A model generated the notes under the pieces. The model saw only the letters and a list, made by a program, of their open reading frames with translations, did not search any database and was not told the DNA's origin. Shown piece by piece: positions 14,674-21,438 of a stretch of DNA of 29,415 bases. The stretch is from TMED27 sp045106175 (GTDB lineage: Bacteria > Pseudomonadota > Alphaproteobacteria > Micavibrionales > Micavibrionaceae). The position numbers were made by a program, and so were the translations under genes. Within the stretch, counting starts at the first letter, position 1. Every line of letters begins with the position of its first letter. The stretch is from NCBI GenBank assembly GCA_045106175.1, contig JBGCEF010000070.1:1-29415 (forward strand). Direction: 5' to 3'.

Positions 14674-15354
14674 TCAAGATTGCTTGGACGCTTTCCAACC
14701 ATGTGCCGGCGCATGCGGAGAAACCTCACCTGCGGCCAACTCTTCTGCCTTTTCATCTCCAGGTAGTAATTGATTTTTCTGAACATCCGTAATGCCTTCC
14801 CAAGGAGACAGATAATCAAAACTACGATAATCCTGCGCCAATTTCACAGGTTCATAAACAACCCGCTTCAATTCCTCATCATAACGAAGCTCAACATATC
14901 CAGTCAGCGGAAAATCTTTGCGCTGCGGATGTCCTTCAAAACCATAATCTGTTAAAATACGACGTAAATCAGGGTTGCCATCACACATAACCCCATACAT
15001 ATCCCAAATTTCACGCTCATACCAAAGAGCGGAATTATAGACGGTCACAACAGACGGAACCAACGTCTCCTCACCCGCCAAAACCTTTACACGAATACGA
15101 TGGTTATGACGCAAAGACAAAAGTTGGTAAACAACCTCAAAACGATCATTAACGCGATCGGGATAATCAACACCAGTAACATCAATCAAAATCTGGCACT
15201 GTGCTTCTTTATCATCACGAAGAAAATTCAAGACCCGTTTGATAGAATCGGTTTGAACATTAAAAATAAGTTCACCATGCTCAAAAACATGCCCCTGAAC
15301 AGCCTCAAGCTTCTCCTCAACATATTCCGCTAAATCTTCAAGCGCATCAGACAT
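14674..15354 (-). CDS. nuoC: NADH-quinone oxidoreductase subunit C
   Basis: This is the 30-kDa peripheral-arm subunit of complex I. The product has 226 residues. Characteristic blocks are YEREIWDMYGVMCDGNPDLR (about 112-131), RILTDYGFEGHPQRKDFPL (about 131-149) and VELRYDEELKRVVYEP, all standard for NuoC. The C-terminal 35 residues form an Ala/Pro/His-rich tail that is not part of the core. It starts 5 nt after the nuoB stop. The 45 nt downstream lead to the small membrane protein gene instead of nuoD. Confidence 0.97.
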   Translation of the reverse strand: MSDALEDLAEYVEEKLEAVQGHVFEHGELIFNVQTDSIKRVLNFLRDDKEAQCQILIDVTGVDYPDRVNDRFEVVYQLLSLRHNHRIRVKVLAGEETLVPSVVTVYNSALWYEREIWDMYGVMCDGNPDLRRILTDYGFEGHPQRKDFPLTGYVELRYDEELKRVVYEPVKLAQDYRSFDYLSPWEGITDVQKNQLLPGDEKAEELAAGEVSPHAPAHGWKASKQS

Positions 15355-15359
15355 AAAAA

Positions 15360-15935
15360 CTACCTCGCAATACGTGTGTCTTCACGCTGAATTTTTTTCT
15401 GAAGCTGCAACAATCCATAAACAAGCGCTTCCGCCGTAGGCGGACAACCAGGAACATAAATATCAACAGGAACAATACGATCGCATCCACGAACAACAGA
15501 ATATGAATAATGGTAATACCCACCGCCATTTGCACATGACCCCATAGAAACAACCCAACGTGGCTCTGGCATCTGGTCATAAACCTTACGAAGCGCAGGT
15601 GCCATTTTATTCGTTAAAGTCCCGGCAACAATCATAACATCCGATTGCCGCGGGCTTGGGCGGGGAATAATGCCAAAACGGTCTAGATCATAACGCGACA
15701 TATACGCATGGATCATCTCGACCGCACAACACGCCAATCCAAATGTCATAGGCCACAAAGAACCAGTGCGCGCCCAATCAAATAAGGCATCAGTATTTGT
15801 TAATAAAAACCCTTTTTCATCTAATGTTTTAGATATAGCCGCAGGAACGACATCCTGATCCTCTGGCTTAGGCACGGGAATAGATGTTTTTAAATCATAT
15901 TCTGGCGCATTTAATATCGTTTTATCGTGTCCCAT
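15360..15935 (-). CDS. nuoB: NADH-quinone oxidoreductase subunit B (N2 cluster)
   Basis: This subunit holds the terminal 4Fe-4S cluster N2 that reduces quinone. The product has 191 residues. The ligands are the tandem C69-C70 (GLACCAVEM), C134 (GSCANGGGYY) and C164 (VPGCPPTAEAL). The N-terminal 35 residues are family-variable. It starts 3 nt after the nuoA stop and ends 5 nt before nuoC. Confidence 0.97.
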   Translation of the reverse strand: MGHDKTILNAPEYDLKTSIPVPKPEDQDVVPAAISKTLDEKGFLLTNTDALFDWARTGSLWPMTFGLACCAVEMIHAYMSRYDLDRFGIIPRPSPRQSDVMIVAGTLTNKMAPALRKVYDQMPEPRWVVSMGSCANGGGYYHYSYSVVRGCDRIVPVDIYVPGCPPTAEALVYGLLQLQKKIQREDTRIAR

Positions 15936-15938
15936 TCA

Positions 15939-16310
15939 TTACTCCCAATCCAAAGCGCCTTTTTTCCATTCGTAAATAAACCCGACAGTCAAAACACTAA
16001 GAAAAACCATCATAGACCAGAACCCAAACATTCCAATCTCACCTAGTGATATAGCCCACGGAAACAAAAATGCAATTTCTAGATCAAAAATGATGAACAA
16101 AAGACAAACCAAATAAAAACGCACATCAAATTTGTTGCGTGCATCCGTAAAAGCGTCAAAACCACACTCATACGCAGATAATTTTTCACTATCCGGATTT
16201 TGCTTCCCCGCTAATAGGGAACCCGCAATCATTGCGATTGAAACAACCGTTGCGATACCAATAAAAATCAAGATTGGTAAATATTCTAATAAAAAAGCGT
16301 TAGAAGCCAT
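15939..16310 (-). CDS. nuoA: NADH-quinone oxidoreductase subunit A
   Basis: This is a small membrane-arm subunit of complex I. The product has 123 residues with three hydrophobic helices at about 8-30, 65-85 and 92-112. The signature KLSAYECGFDAFTDARNKFD (about 41-60) is the conserved loop with the quinone-near cysteine, and RFYLVCLLFIIFDLEIAFLFPW follows. It is the first gene of the upstream nuo unit, 89 nt downstream of the response regulator. No clear ribosome binding site precedes the ATG. I could not pin down a promoter in the AT-rich leader 16311-16399. Confidence 0.96.
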   Translation of the reverse strand: MASNAFLLEYLPILIFIGIATVVSIAMIAGSLLAGKQNPDSEKLSAYECGFDAFTDARNKFDVRFYLVCLLFIIFDLEIAFLFPWAISLGEIGMFGFWSMMVFLSVLTVGFIYEWKKGALDWE

Positions 16311-16399
16311 AAAACATGAGATAAATAAGAATTAACAATGATTAAACACTAGCACCGACGTTATAAAAACAAAACCCCAAACACGCAATAAGCAGCTAT

Positions 16400-16786
16400 T
16401 TAGCACCCAGAATTTTTTTTCAACTGAGATAAAAAACTTTTTGGCGTAAAAGGCTTCACAACATAGCCCGACGCACCGAGGCTTAGAGACGTTTGTATTT
16501 CGAAAACTTGTCTCTCGCCTGTCAACATAATGACTGGAATGATAGAAGTTTTATTATTGCTTTTAATGCTCTTTAAAACATCATGCCCATCCATCTGAGG
16601 CATGTATCGATCAAGAACAACACAGTCAAAAGTCTCTTTCGCAAGCATATTTGAAACAAGTGAAGGGTTCACAACGCCAGTCCCTGTAGCACCGTTTTGC
16701 TTCAGGACCTCTTTGACGATATCAACTGTCGCTTGTTCATCATCAACAATAAGAAATGTTTTATTCTTTAAAAAATCGTAAGCCAT
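16400..16786 (-). CDS. Single-domain response regulator (CheY-like receiver)
   Basis: The product has 128 residues, consisting of one receiver domain. The acidic pocket is D15-D16, the phospho-acceptor is D59 (VVLDRYMPQMDG), and the switch residues are T89 (MLTGE) and K111 (VKPF). There is no output domain, so it must act through protein contact or as a phosphate shuttle. The cognate kinase is not in the window. The ATG is 3 nt after the pyrC stop, so the two are probably cotranscribed. It is followed by 89 nt and then nuoA. It is not necessarily chemotaxis CheY; no che genes are nearby. Confidence 0.92.
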   Translation of the reverse strand: MAYDFLKNKTFLIVDDEQATVDIVKEVLKQNGATGTGVVNPSLVSNMLAKETFDCVVLDRYMPQMDGHDVLKSIKSNNKTSIIPVIMLTGERQVFEIQTSLSLGASGYVVKPFTPKSFLSQLKKNSGC

Positions 16787-16789
16787 GCT

Positions 16790-17893
16790 TTAAAGTTTTA
16801 TCGTCCACGGAATTTCAGATTGATTTAAACCACAAGGCAACGGTGTAATGTCACCAACCTCAGTTTTAATTTTAGAAACACTACTCGCTACCCTGCTTAA
16901 GGTAAATGTCTGCTCGGAATGTGGCAAACCATAAAATTCCACACCATTATGACATAAAAAACGCTCAAACTTTGCTTGAGCATCTTTCGACGCCATATCT
17001 AAACCGGCCTCCTCAAAAGCTTGAACATAGAGTTGCGGGGCAATGCCGCCTGTAAAACAACCCGCCGCACAACCACACTCCGTCGCTTTAACGGTATGTG
17101 CCGCACTATCCGTTCCCGCATAAAATTGTGTATTAGATGAAGAGGTAACAGCGTGCCTTAAAGCATCTCTGTCTTCTGAAAACTTCAACAAGGGCAAACA
17201 AAAGAGATGATATTTTAATCCCATCAACAAATCACCAACAGTATATAAAAGATGTTGAGGCGTAACCGAAGCAACGGTATTTGCACCCGCCCCTAAAACA
17301 AAATCAACAGCAGCTTTCGTAGTCACATGCTCACAGGCAATCTTTAAATCAGGATACGAATCGCGCAATCGCGGCATCCATTCACGATAAAAGAAATCTT
17401 CCGCATTTGTATCCGCTTCAAAATATTCATCACCACGCATACCATGTTGCTCACCATGTATACAAAGGACAATGCCATGATCCGACATAGCTTGAAAAAC
17501 GTCTTTCTCCAACATGTCAGCCATAGGAACACCAAAATCGGCCCCTGTTGTGCCATGCGGCGGATAATATTTAACCGCTCTCAGAACACCAGAATCAGCC
17601 CCCTCGCTAATCATGGATACGGTTGTATCTTTCGTAAGATAAAGCGGTGTAATAAAATCATCAAACCGATCACCTCCCGCTTTTGTAATGGCATCACGAT
17701 ATTCTTCCAAAGACCAATAAGGCAGATCATCCGCTGCAAACACTTTCGCCGCTGGTGGTTTGGTATTGGGCATTGCAAGAACACCGTAACACCCCATATC
17801 CAACTGTGATTGTATAATAGGGGCGAGCAATTCATCCTGACGAAGGTGTGTGTGAAGATCGAACCATTTGGGGAGTGTGAATTCTACAGTCAT
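16790..17893 (-). CDS. pyrC: Dihydroorotase
   Basis: This enzyme catalyses the reversible cyclisation of N-carbamoyl-aspartate to dihydroorotate in pyrimidine synthesis. The product has 367 residues from the ATG at 17891-17893. A TTG six codons upstream (17911) is a less likely start, because the family begins close to MTVEFTLPKWFDLHTHLR. Metal and substrate residues are H14 and H16 in DLHTHLRQD, the likely carbamylated K108 in VKYYPPHGTTG, and later HGE, CEHVT, TPQHL and AGTDSAAH. The type resembles E. coli PyrC rather than the PyrC of aspartate carbamoyltransferase complexes. It lies downstream of tRNA-Asp and directly upstream of the response regulator. Confidence 0.93.
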   Translation of the reverse strand: MTVEFTLPKWFDLHTHLRQDELLAPIIQSQLDMGCYGVLAMPNTKPPAAKVFAADDLPYWSLEEYRDAITKAGGDRFDDFITPLYLTKDTTVSMISEGADSGVLRAVKYYPPHGTTGADFGVPMADMLEKDVFQAMSDHGIVLCIHGEQHGMRGDEYFEADTNAEDFFYREWMPRLRDSYPDLKIACEHVTTKAAVDFVLGAGANTVASVTPQHLLYTVGDLLMGLKYHLFCLPLLKFSEDRDALRHAVTSSSNTQFYAGTDSAAHTVKATECGCAAGCFTGGIAPQLYVQAFEEAGLDMASKDAQAKFERFLCHNGVEFYGLPHSEQTFTLSRVASSVSKIKTEVGDITPLPCGLNQSEIPWTIKL

Positions 17894-17939
17894 AAACTTG
17901 CTATTTCCCAAACTTCTTTTATCAGGAGAACACTGGTTC

Positions 17940-17994
17940 TAAATGCCGCGCATTTAAAATTGTATCGGGCAAGTGCGAGACGGGTGAAGCCCGA
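17940..17994 (-). promoter_or_regulatory. Two hairpins in the pyrC leader
   Basis: One hairpin is TAAATGC (17940-17946) and GCATTTA (17950-17956), a 7-bp perfect stem with a CGC loop. The other has arms TCGGGC (17965-17970) and GCCCGA (17989-17994) with 18 nt between them. Both lie between tRNA-Asp and pyrC. Between them TACAAT reads as a fair -10 box on the minus strand. They may be processing or attenuation elements, or the tRNA terminator, though neither has a T-run. Function is unproven. Confidence 0.4.
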
Positions 17995-18041
17995 AAGAAA
18001 ACAAGAAAATATCTTCTACATTTCAAAAACAAAAACTTAAA

Positions 18042-18118
18042 TGGCGCGAGTGACGAGACTTGAACTCGCGGCCTCCGCCGTGACAGGGCGGCGCTCTAAC
18101 CAACTGAGCTACACCCGC
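18042..18118 (-). tRNA. tRNA-Asp (anticodon GTC)
   Basis: The gene is 77 nt, including an encoded CCA. The acceptor stem GCGGGTG/CACTCGC has seven pairs with one G-U. The D-arm is TAGCTCAGTTGGTTAGAGC, the anticodon stem CCGCC/GGCGG encloses the loop CTGTCAC with GTC, and the T-loop is TTCAAGT. The discriminator base is G, the aspartate identity base. Confidence 0.97.
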
Positions 18119-18177
18119 GCATTTAAGGTGAAGATTATGTATCAACTAAACCCATCAACTGTCAACGGCGATTTTGC

Positions 18178-19293
18178 TTAAAGATGCTTTTTTGGGTCAA
18201 CAAATTCCAGATTAAGGCTATCTGCGACTTCCTGATGGGTAATATCACCATGACAAACATTCAAACCAGGAAGAAATTGCTCCGAATCAGATAACGCCTG
18301 CCTCCAACCTTTATTCGCAAGCTCAATAGCATACGGCAAAACAGAATGATTAAGCGCAAGCGCAGAGCTGAGCGGAACCGCACCCGGCATATTAGCCACG
18401 CAATAATGAACAATATCATCAACAACATAGGTAGGATCATCATGCGCTGTAGGGCGCGAGGTCTCAAAACATCCACCTTGATCAATCGCGATATCAACCA
18501 TGACAGCACCCTTTTTCATACTACCCAGCATATCTTTTGTAATTAATTTCGGTGCGGAGGCCCCTGGAATTAAAACAGCACCAATGACTAAATCCGCATG
18601 CTGAATAACATCTTCTAAAATAGCGGCATTCGAATAAACAATATTCGCCCGCCCATGAAAATATTCATCTAAAAACCGCATCCGGTCATTATCACGTTCC
18701 AAAATAGTAACATTCGCACCAAGCCCGGTTGCCATTTGCGCCGCATGAAAACCCGCAGTTCCTCCGCCCAAAATTAAGACATCCGCTGGACGCACACCCG
18801 GAACGCCCCCTATAAGCCGCCCTAACCCACCTTTGTGCTTTTGTAAGTTATACGCACCAACCTGCACTGATAAACGCCCTGCAACCTCACTCATCGGCTG
18901 CAAAAGTGGAAGTGAACGACCATCACGCCCAAGCACCGTCTCATATGCAATCGCAACACACCCCGAATCCATTAAGCCTTTCGCCTGCTCAGGATCCGCG
19001 GCTAAATGCAGATACGTAAAAAGAACCTGACCGTCCCTTAACATTACAACCTCAGAAGCTTGAGGCTCTTTAACCTTAATAATCATATCTGAAGCGTCAA
19101 AAACGTCATGCGCACAAGCCACAATAACTGCACCAGCATCTAAATAGTCACTATCACTAAAATTAATGGCTTCTCCGGCACCAGTTTCAACAAGAACGGA
19201 ATGCCCGTTACGAACAAATTCAACAACTGACGACGGCACTAAACCAACGCGATGCTCTAATGTTTTGATTTCCTTGGGAACACCTATAATCAT
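18178..19293 (-). CDS. ald: Alanine dehydrogenase
   Basis: This is an NAD-dependent enzyme interconverting L-alanine and pyruvate plus ammonia. The product has 371 residues, normal for the family. The N-terminus MIIGVPKEIKTLEHRVGL is diagnostic. Catalytic residues R15, K75 (IKVKEPQ) and H96 (TYLHLAAD) fall at the usual family positions. The nucleotide-binding glycine-rich loop is ILGGGTAGFHAAQMA near residues 170-184. The gene stands alone between tRNA-Val and tRNA-Asp. A 12-bp perfect palindrome sits 4 nt upstream of its ATG (see separate entry). It links amino-acid nitrogen to pyruvate and can serve alanine use or ammonia assimilation. Confidence 0.96.
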   Translation of the reverse strand: MIIGVPKEIKTLEHRVGLVPSSVVEFVRNGHSVLVETGAGEAINFSDSDYLDAGAVIVACAHDVFDASDMIIKVKEPQASEVVMLRDGQVLFTYLHLAADPEQAKGLMDSGCVAIAYETVLGRDGRSLPLLQPMSEVAGRLSVQVGAYNLQKHKGGLGRLIGGVPGVRPADVLILGGGTAGFHAAQMATGLGANVTILERDNDRMRFLDEYFHGRANIVYSNAAILEDVIQHADLVIGAVLIPGASAPKLITKDMLGSMKKGAVMVDIAIDQGGCFETSRPTAHDDPTYVVDDIVHYCVANMPGAVPLSSALALNHSVLPYAIELANKGWRQALSDSEQFLPGLNVCHGDITHQEVADSLNLEFVDPKKHL

Positions 19294-19297
19294 ATTT

Positions 19298-19309
19298 CAT
19301 GATATCATG
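19298..19309. promoter_or_regulatory. 12-bp palindrome at the ald translation start
   Basis: CATGATATCATG is a perfect palindrome placed 4 nt upstream of the ald ATG, where a ribosome binding site would be. No Shine-Dalgarno sequence is visible there. It could be an operator or chance; a regulator is not identifiable. Confidence 0.3.
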
Positions 19310-19413
19310 TATTAGCGTACCAATCCTACACGCAGCGCAGCATTATGCTAAAGATATTATTATCAACGCGATGCCCTGCAAACTAATAAAATATGTGTGT
19401 TTTGGTAAAGGTA

Positions 19414-19489
19414 TGGTGGGTGATGACAGGCTCGAACTGCCGACCCTTTCGGTGTAAACGAAATGCTCTACCAACTGAGCTAATCACCC
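19414..19489 (-). tRNA. tRNA-Val (anticodon TAC)
   Basis: The gene is 76 nt, including encoded CCA. The acceptor stem is GGGTGAT/ATCACCC with seven perfect pairs. The D-arm is TAGCTCAGTTGGTAGAGC, the anticodon stem TTTCG/CGAAA encloses the loop TTTACAC with TAC, and the T-loop is TTCGAGC. The discriminator is A. It closely resembles E. coli tRNA-Val(UAC). Confidence 0.97.
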
Positions 19490-19526
19490 ATACCACTAAG
19501 ATTATGATGTTGTAGGGAGTATCAAA

Positions 19527-19997
19527 TTAAAAATCAAGACCAATTTGCGAGAAATCATATTTAGTACCAGCATCTCCCCGCAATCCTTCAAGTGTAAACC
19601 CCATCTCATAAGAACAAGCAATAGCACCTGAATAACAATTAAAATCCGTTAAAATATTGAGTGTCATATCAGAACGACGTTGAGGTAAATTAAAAGAAAC
19701 ATATGACGCCATGGCACGCCCTTTTGCCCAAATACCCCTGACAAAATCATCACCATCATCTAACTTTACCGTCTGAAAATTTTCTCGCCTATGAAAAACT
19801 TTGGGTTGAGAAACTGGTTTAGAGCGCCAACGATTAAAATTGAAATCAGGCGGGATAAAAGATATGGCATCTAATTCATACTCCTGATTTGCCTGAATAA
19901 GAGCCACATTAGAATCATAAACAAGCCCCTCACGGGGAAGGTATCTTCCAACTAGATGTAAACTAGCGTGCCCCATATCTTGCAATATAATTTCCAT
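19527..19997 (-). CDS. Hypothetical protein, 156 residues
   Basis: I do not recognise a family. The protein has no signal peptide or membrane helix. It appears beta-rich with several aromatic residues (RYLPREGLVYDSNVAL near 18-33; FIPPDFNFNRWRSKP near 47-61), and the middle is acidic (KLDDGDDF near 77-84). The ending ALTLEGL-like segment FTLEGLRGDAGTKYDFSQ is polar. There is no evident ribosome binding site. It is 45 nt downstream of the 287-residue unknown gene on the same strand, so the two probably form one unit. Both proteins are of similar character, and I see no domain that reveals the function of either. Confidence 0.7.
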   Translation of the reverse strand: MEIILQDMGHASLHLVGRYLPREGLVYDSNVALIQANQEYELDAISFIPPDFNFNRWRSKPVSQPKVFHRRENFQTVKLDDGDDFVRGIWAKGRAMASYVSFNLPQRRSDMTLNILTDFNCYSGAIACSYEMGFTLEGLRGDAGTKYDFSQIGLDF

Positions 19998-20042
19998 AAA
20001 ATTAAAGAAACATATTTATGATTAATACGTCAATAAAAAGTA

Positions 20043-20906
20043 TCACAAAGAAACATCAGAAATTGAAAAACGCCAATGCGGATCTGGCGGATCGACATCT
20101 ACAGAACGCTTTTGTTGCCAGTCTAGCTTTTTATAAACAAATTCTCCCGACGCAAAATCCCCGAATTTATCTTTACATTCCACATGACCGACAACTGATT
20201 TTTTATCATCATCAGAAACCCTTAAAGATATGCTCATTCTAACACTATCTAAATCTGCAGGCTCTCTCTGTAACACTAATTTTTTAACTTGTGTTGTCAC
20301 AAAAGCATTGCACATATTCTCCCCATCGAACTGCCTTCCCTCATGCGCAGCAAGAGCAATTTGATAATCTTGGTCTGACAACAACTCCCTATAAGCGTAT
20401 AAACCCGGTAAACGATCCATAAAACCAATAATATCTTCTATTGGATACGGATCCGCCCTATCTAAAGACGATAAAGCCAGCTGATGATTACTGCCAACAT
20501 TAATAAGCCCCGTCGTTGCAGGGTGAGTAACATCAGGATTATATGATGATATCTGAATAGTGCTCGATCCATCGCTCTGCTCTTGAAGCTTTGTTCTATC
20601 ACCCCAAAACTGAATTGGCTTGCGCAATTTAACAGCATCACGAAAATTAAAATTTGTGACCATGAAAAGAGGAATATTACCACCCCTGCCCTGAACGGCA
20701 TGCTCATCCAAAGACAGTGTATCTGAACCCGCTGTATCCGAAACCAAACGAAAAGCAGCAACAATCGACAAAAAGATTGTACGTCCACCAAAACCGACTT
20801 GCCCCGTCAAATTACAATGACGTCGAGAATCATAAACAGCCGTTAAAACTGGCTCCGCATCACCGTTAAGGTTTTCGCCACCAAGTGTATAGAGATTACG
20901 CTCCAT
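20043..20906 (-). CDS. Hypothetical protein, 287 residues
   Basis: I do not recognise a family. The start is placed at the ATG 20904-20906 (MERNLYTLGGENLNG) because AGAGGAGA precedes it at good spacing. A longer frame reaches 20978 but would begin inside the hupB terminator. There is no signal peptide or transmembrane helix. The protein has a glycine-rich start, a proline/aspartate stretch RADPYPIEDIIGFMDRLPG in the middle and a polar C-terminus with DVDPPDPHWRFSISDVSL. Three or four cysteines are scattered without motif. It is likely cotranscribed with the 156-residue gene, and separated from hupB by a strong terminator. Confidence 0.75.
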   Translation of the reverse strand: MERNLYTLGGENLNGDAEPVLTAVYDSRRHCNLTGQVGFGGRTIFLSIVAAFRLVSDTAGSDTLSLDEHAVQGRGGNIPLFMVTNFNFRDAVKLRKPIQFWGDRTKLQEQSDGSSTIQISSYNPDVTHPATTGLINVGSNHQLALSSLDRADPYPIEDIIGFMDRLPGLYAYRELLSDQDYQIALAAHEGRQFDGENMCNAFVTTQVKKLVLQREPADLDSVRMSISLRVSDDDKKSVVGHVECKDKFGDFASGEFVYKKLDWQQKRSVDVDPPDPHWRFSISDVSL

Positions 20907-20962
20907 TAAATCTCCTCTAAAAGATAGAAGATAAATTACATAACTAAGAGAAAAAGCACAAC

Positions 20963-20995
20963 AAAAAAGCCCTACCAAATTATGGCAGGGCTTTT
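20963..20995 (-). terminator. Rho-independent terminator of hupB
   Basis: On the minus strand the arms AAAAGCCCTGCC and GGTAGGGCTTTT form a 12-bp stem (one G-U pair) with a 7-nt AT loop, running into a T-rich tail. It begins about 20 nt after the hupB stop. On the plus strand the same stem would also end in four T, but no plus-strand gene reads into it. Confidence 0.9.
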
Positions 20996-21016
20996 AAAAT
21001 GAGAAAAAGCGTAAAC

Positions 21017-21292
21017 TTACTTGTTGACTGCTTCTTTAAGCTCTTTACCAGCTTTGAATTTAGGCTGCTTAGAAGCTGGAATCTTGATTGGCTCACCAGT
21101 ACGTGGGTTACGACCTGTTGTCGCTGCACGTTGTGCTACTGAGAAAGTACCAAAACCAACGAGACGAACATCGTCACCGCCCTTAAGAGCACCTTTTACA
21201 GCTTCAAGAACAGCGTCCACTGCTGCTGCTGCTTTTGTTTTTGAGATGTCAGCGTCTGCTGCAACTTTTGATACAAGATCCTGTTTATTCAT
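21017..21292 (-). CDS. hupB: DNA-binding protein HU
   Basis: This is a nucleoid-associated histone-like protein that bends and compacts DNA. The product has 91 residues, the standard length. MNKQDLVSKVAADADISK begins the dimerisation helices, and the DNA-binding arm GRNPRTGEPIKIPASKQPKFKAG (in part, residues 61-83) carries the conserved proline that intercalates. It lies downstream of lon, the usual order, and is followed by a strong terminator. AGGGG lies about 10 nt upstream of the ATG, inside a small hairpin. Confidence 0.97.
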   Translation of the reverse strand: MNKQDLVSKVAADADISKTKAAAAVDAVLEAVKGALKGGDDVRLVGFGTFSVAQRAATTGRNPRTGEPIKIPASKQPKFKAGKELKEAVNK

Positions 21293-21438
21293 TTTAAAAA
21301 CCCCTTCGGTTTAAAGTTAAAAAATTGCCCTGCTTGCACAGAACGTAAATGAACAAGAAAGAAAAGAGGAATTTCTTCGAAACGCCCGCCTACCTTTCTC
21401 TTTGTAAGAATCAGTTGTATATGGTTTTAAGACCTACA

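Noticed and set aside
17894..17911. TTG start giving six extra residues to PyrC
   Set aside because: The family N-terminus fits the ATG at 17891-17893; TTG is rare and nothing supports it.
20907..20978. N-terminal extension of the 287-residue protein (hydrophobic leader)
   Set aside because: It would start inside the hupB terminator stem, while AGAGGAGA fits the ATG at 20904-20906 well.
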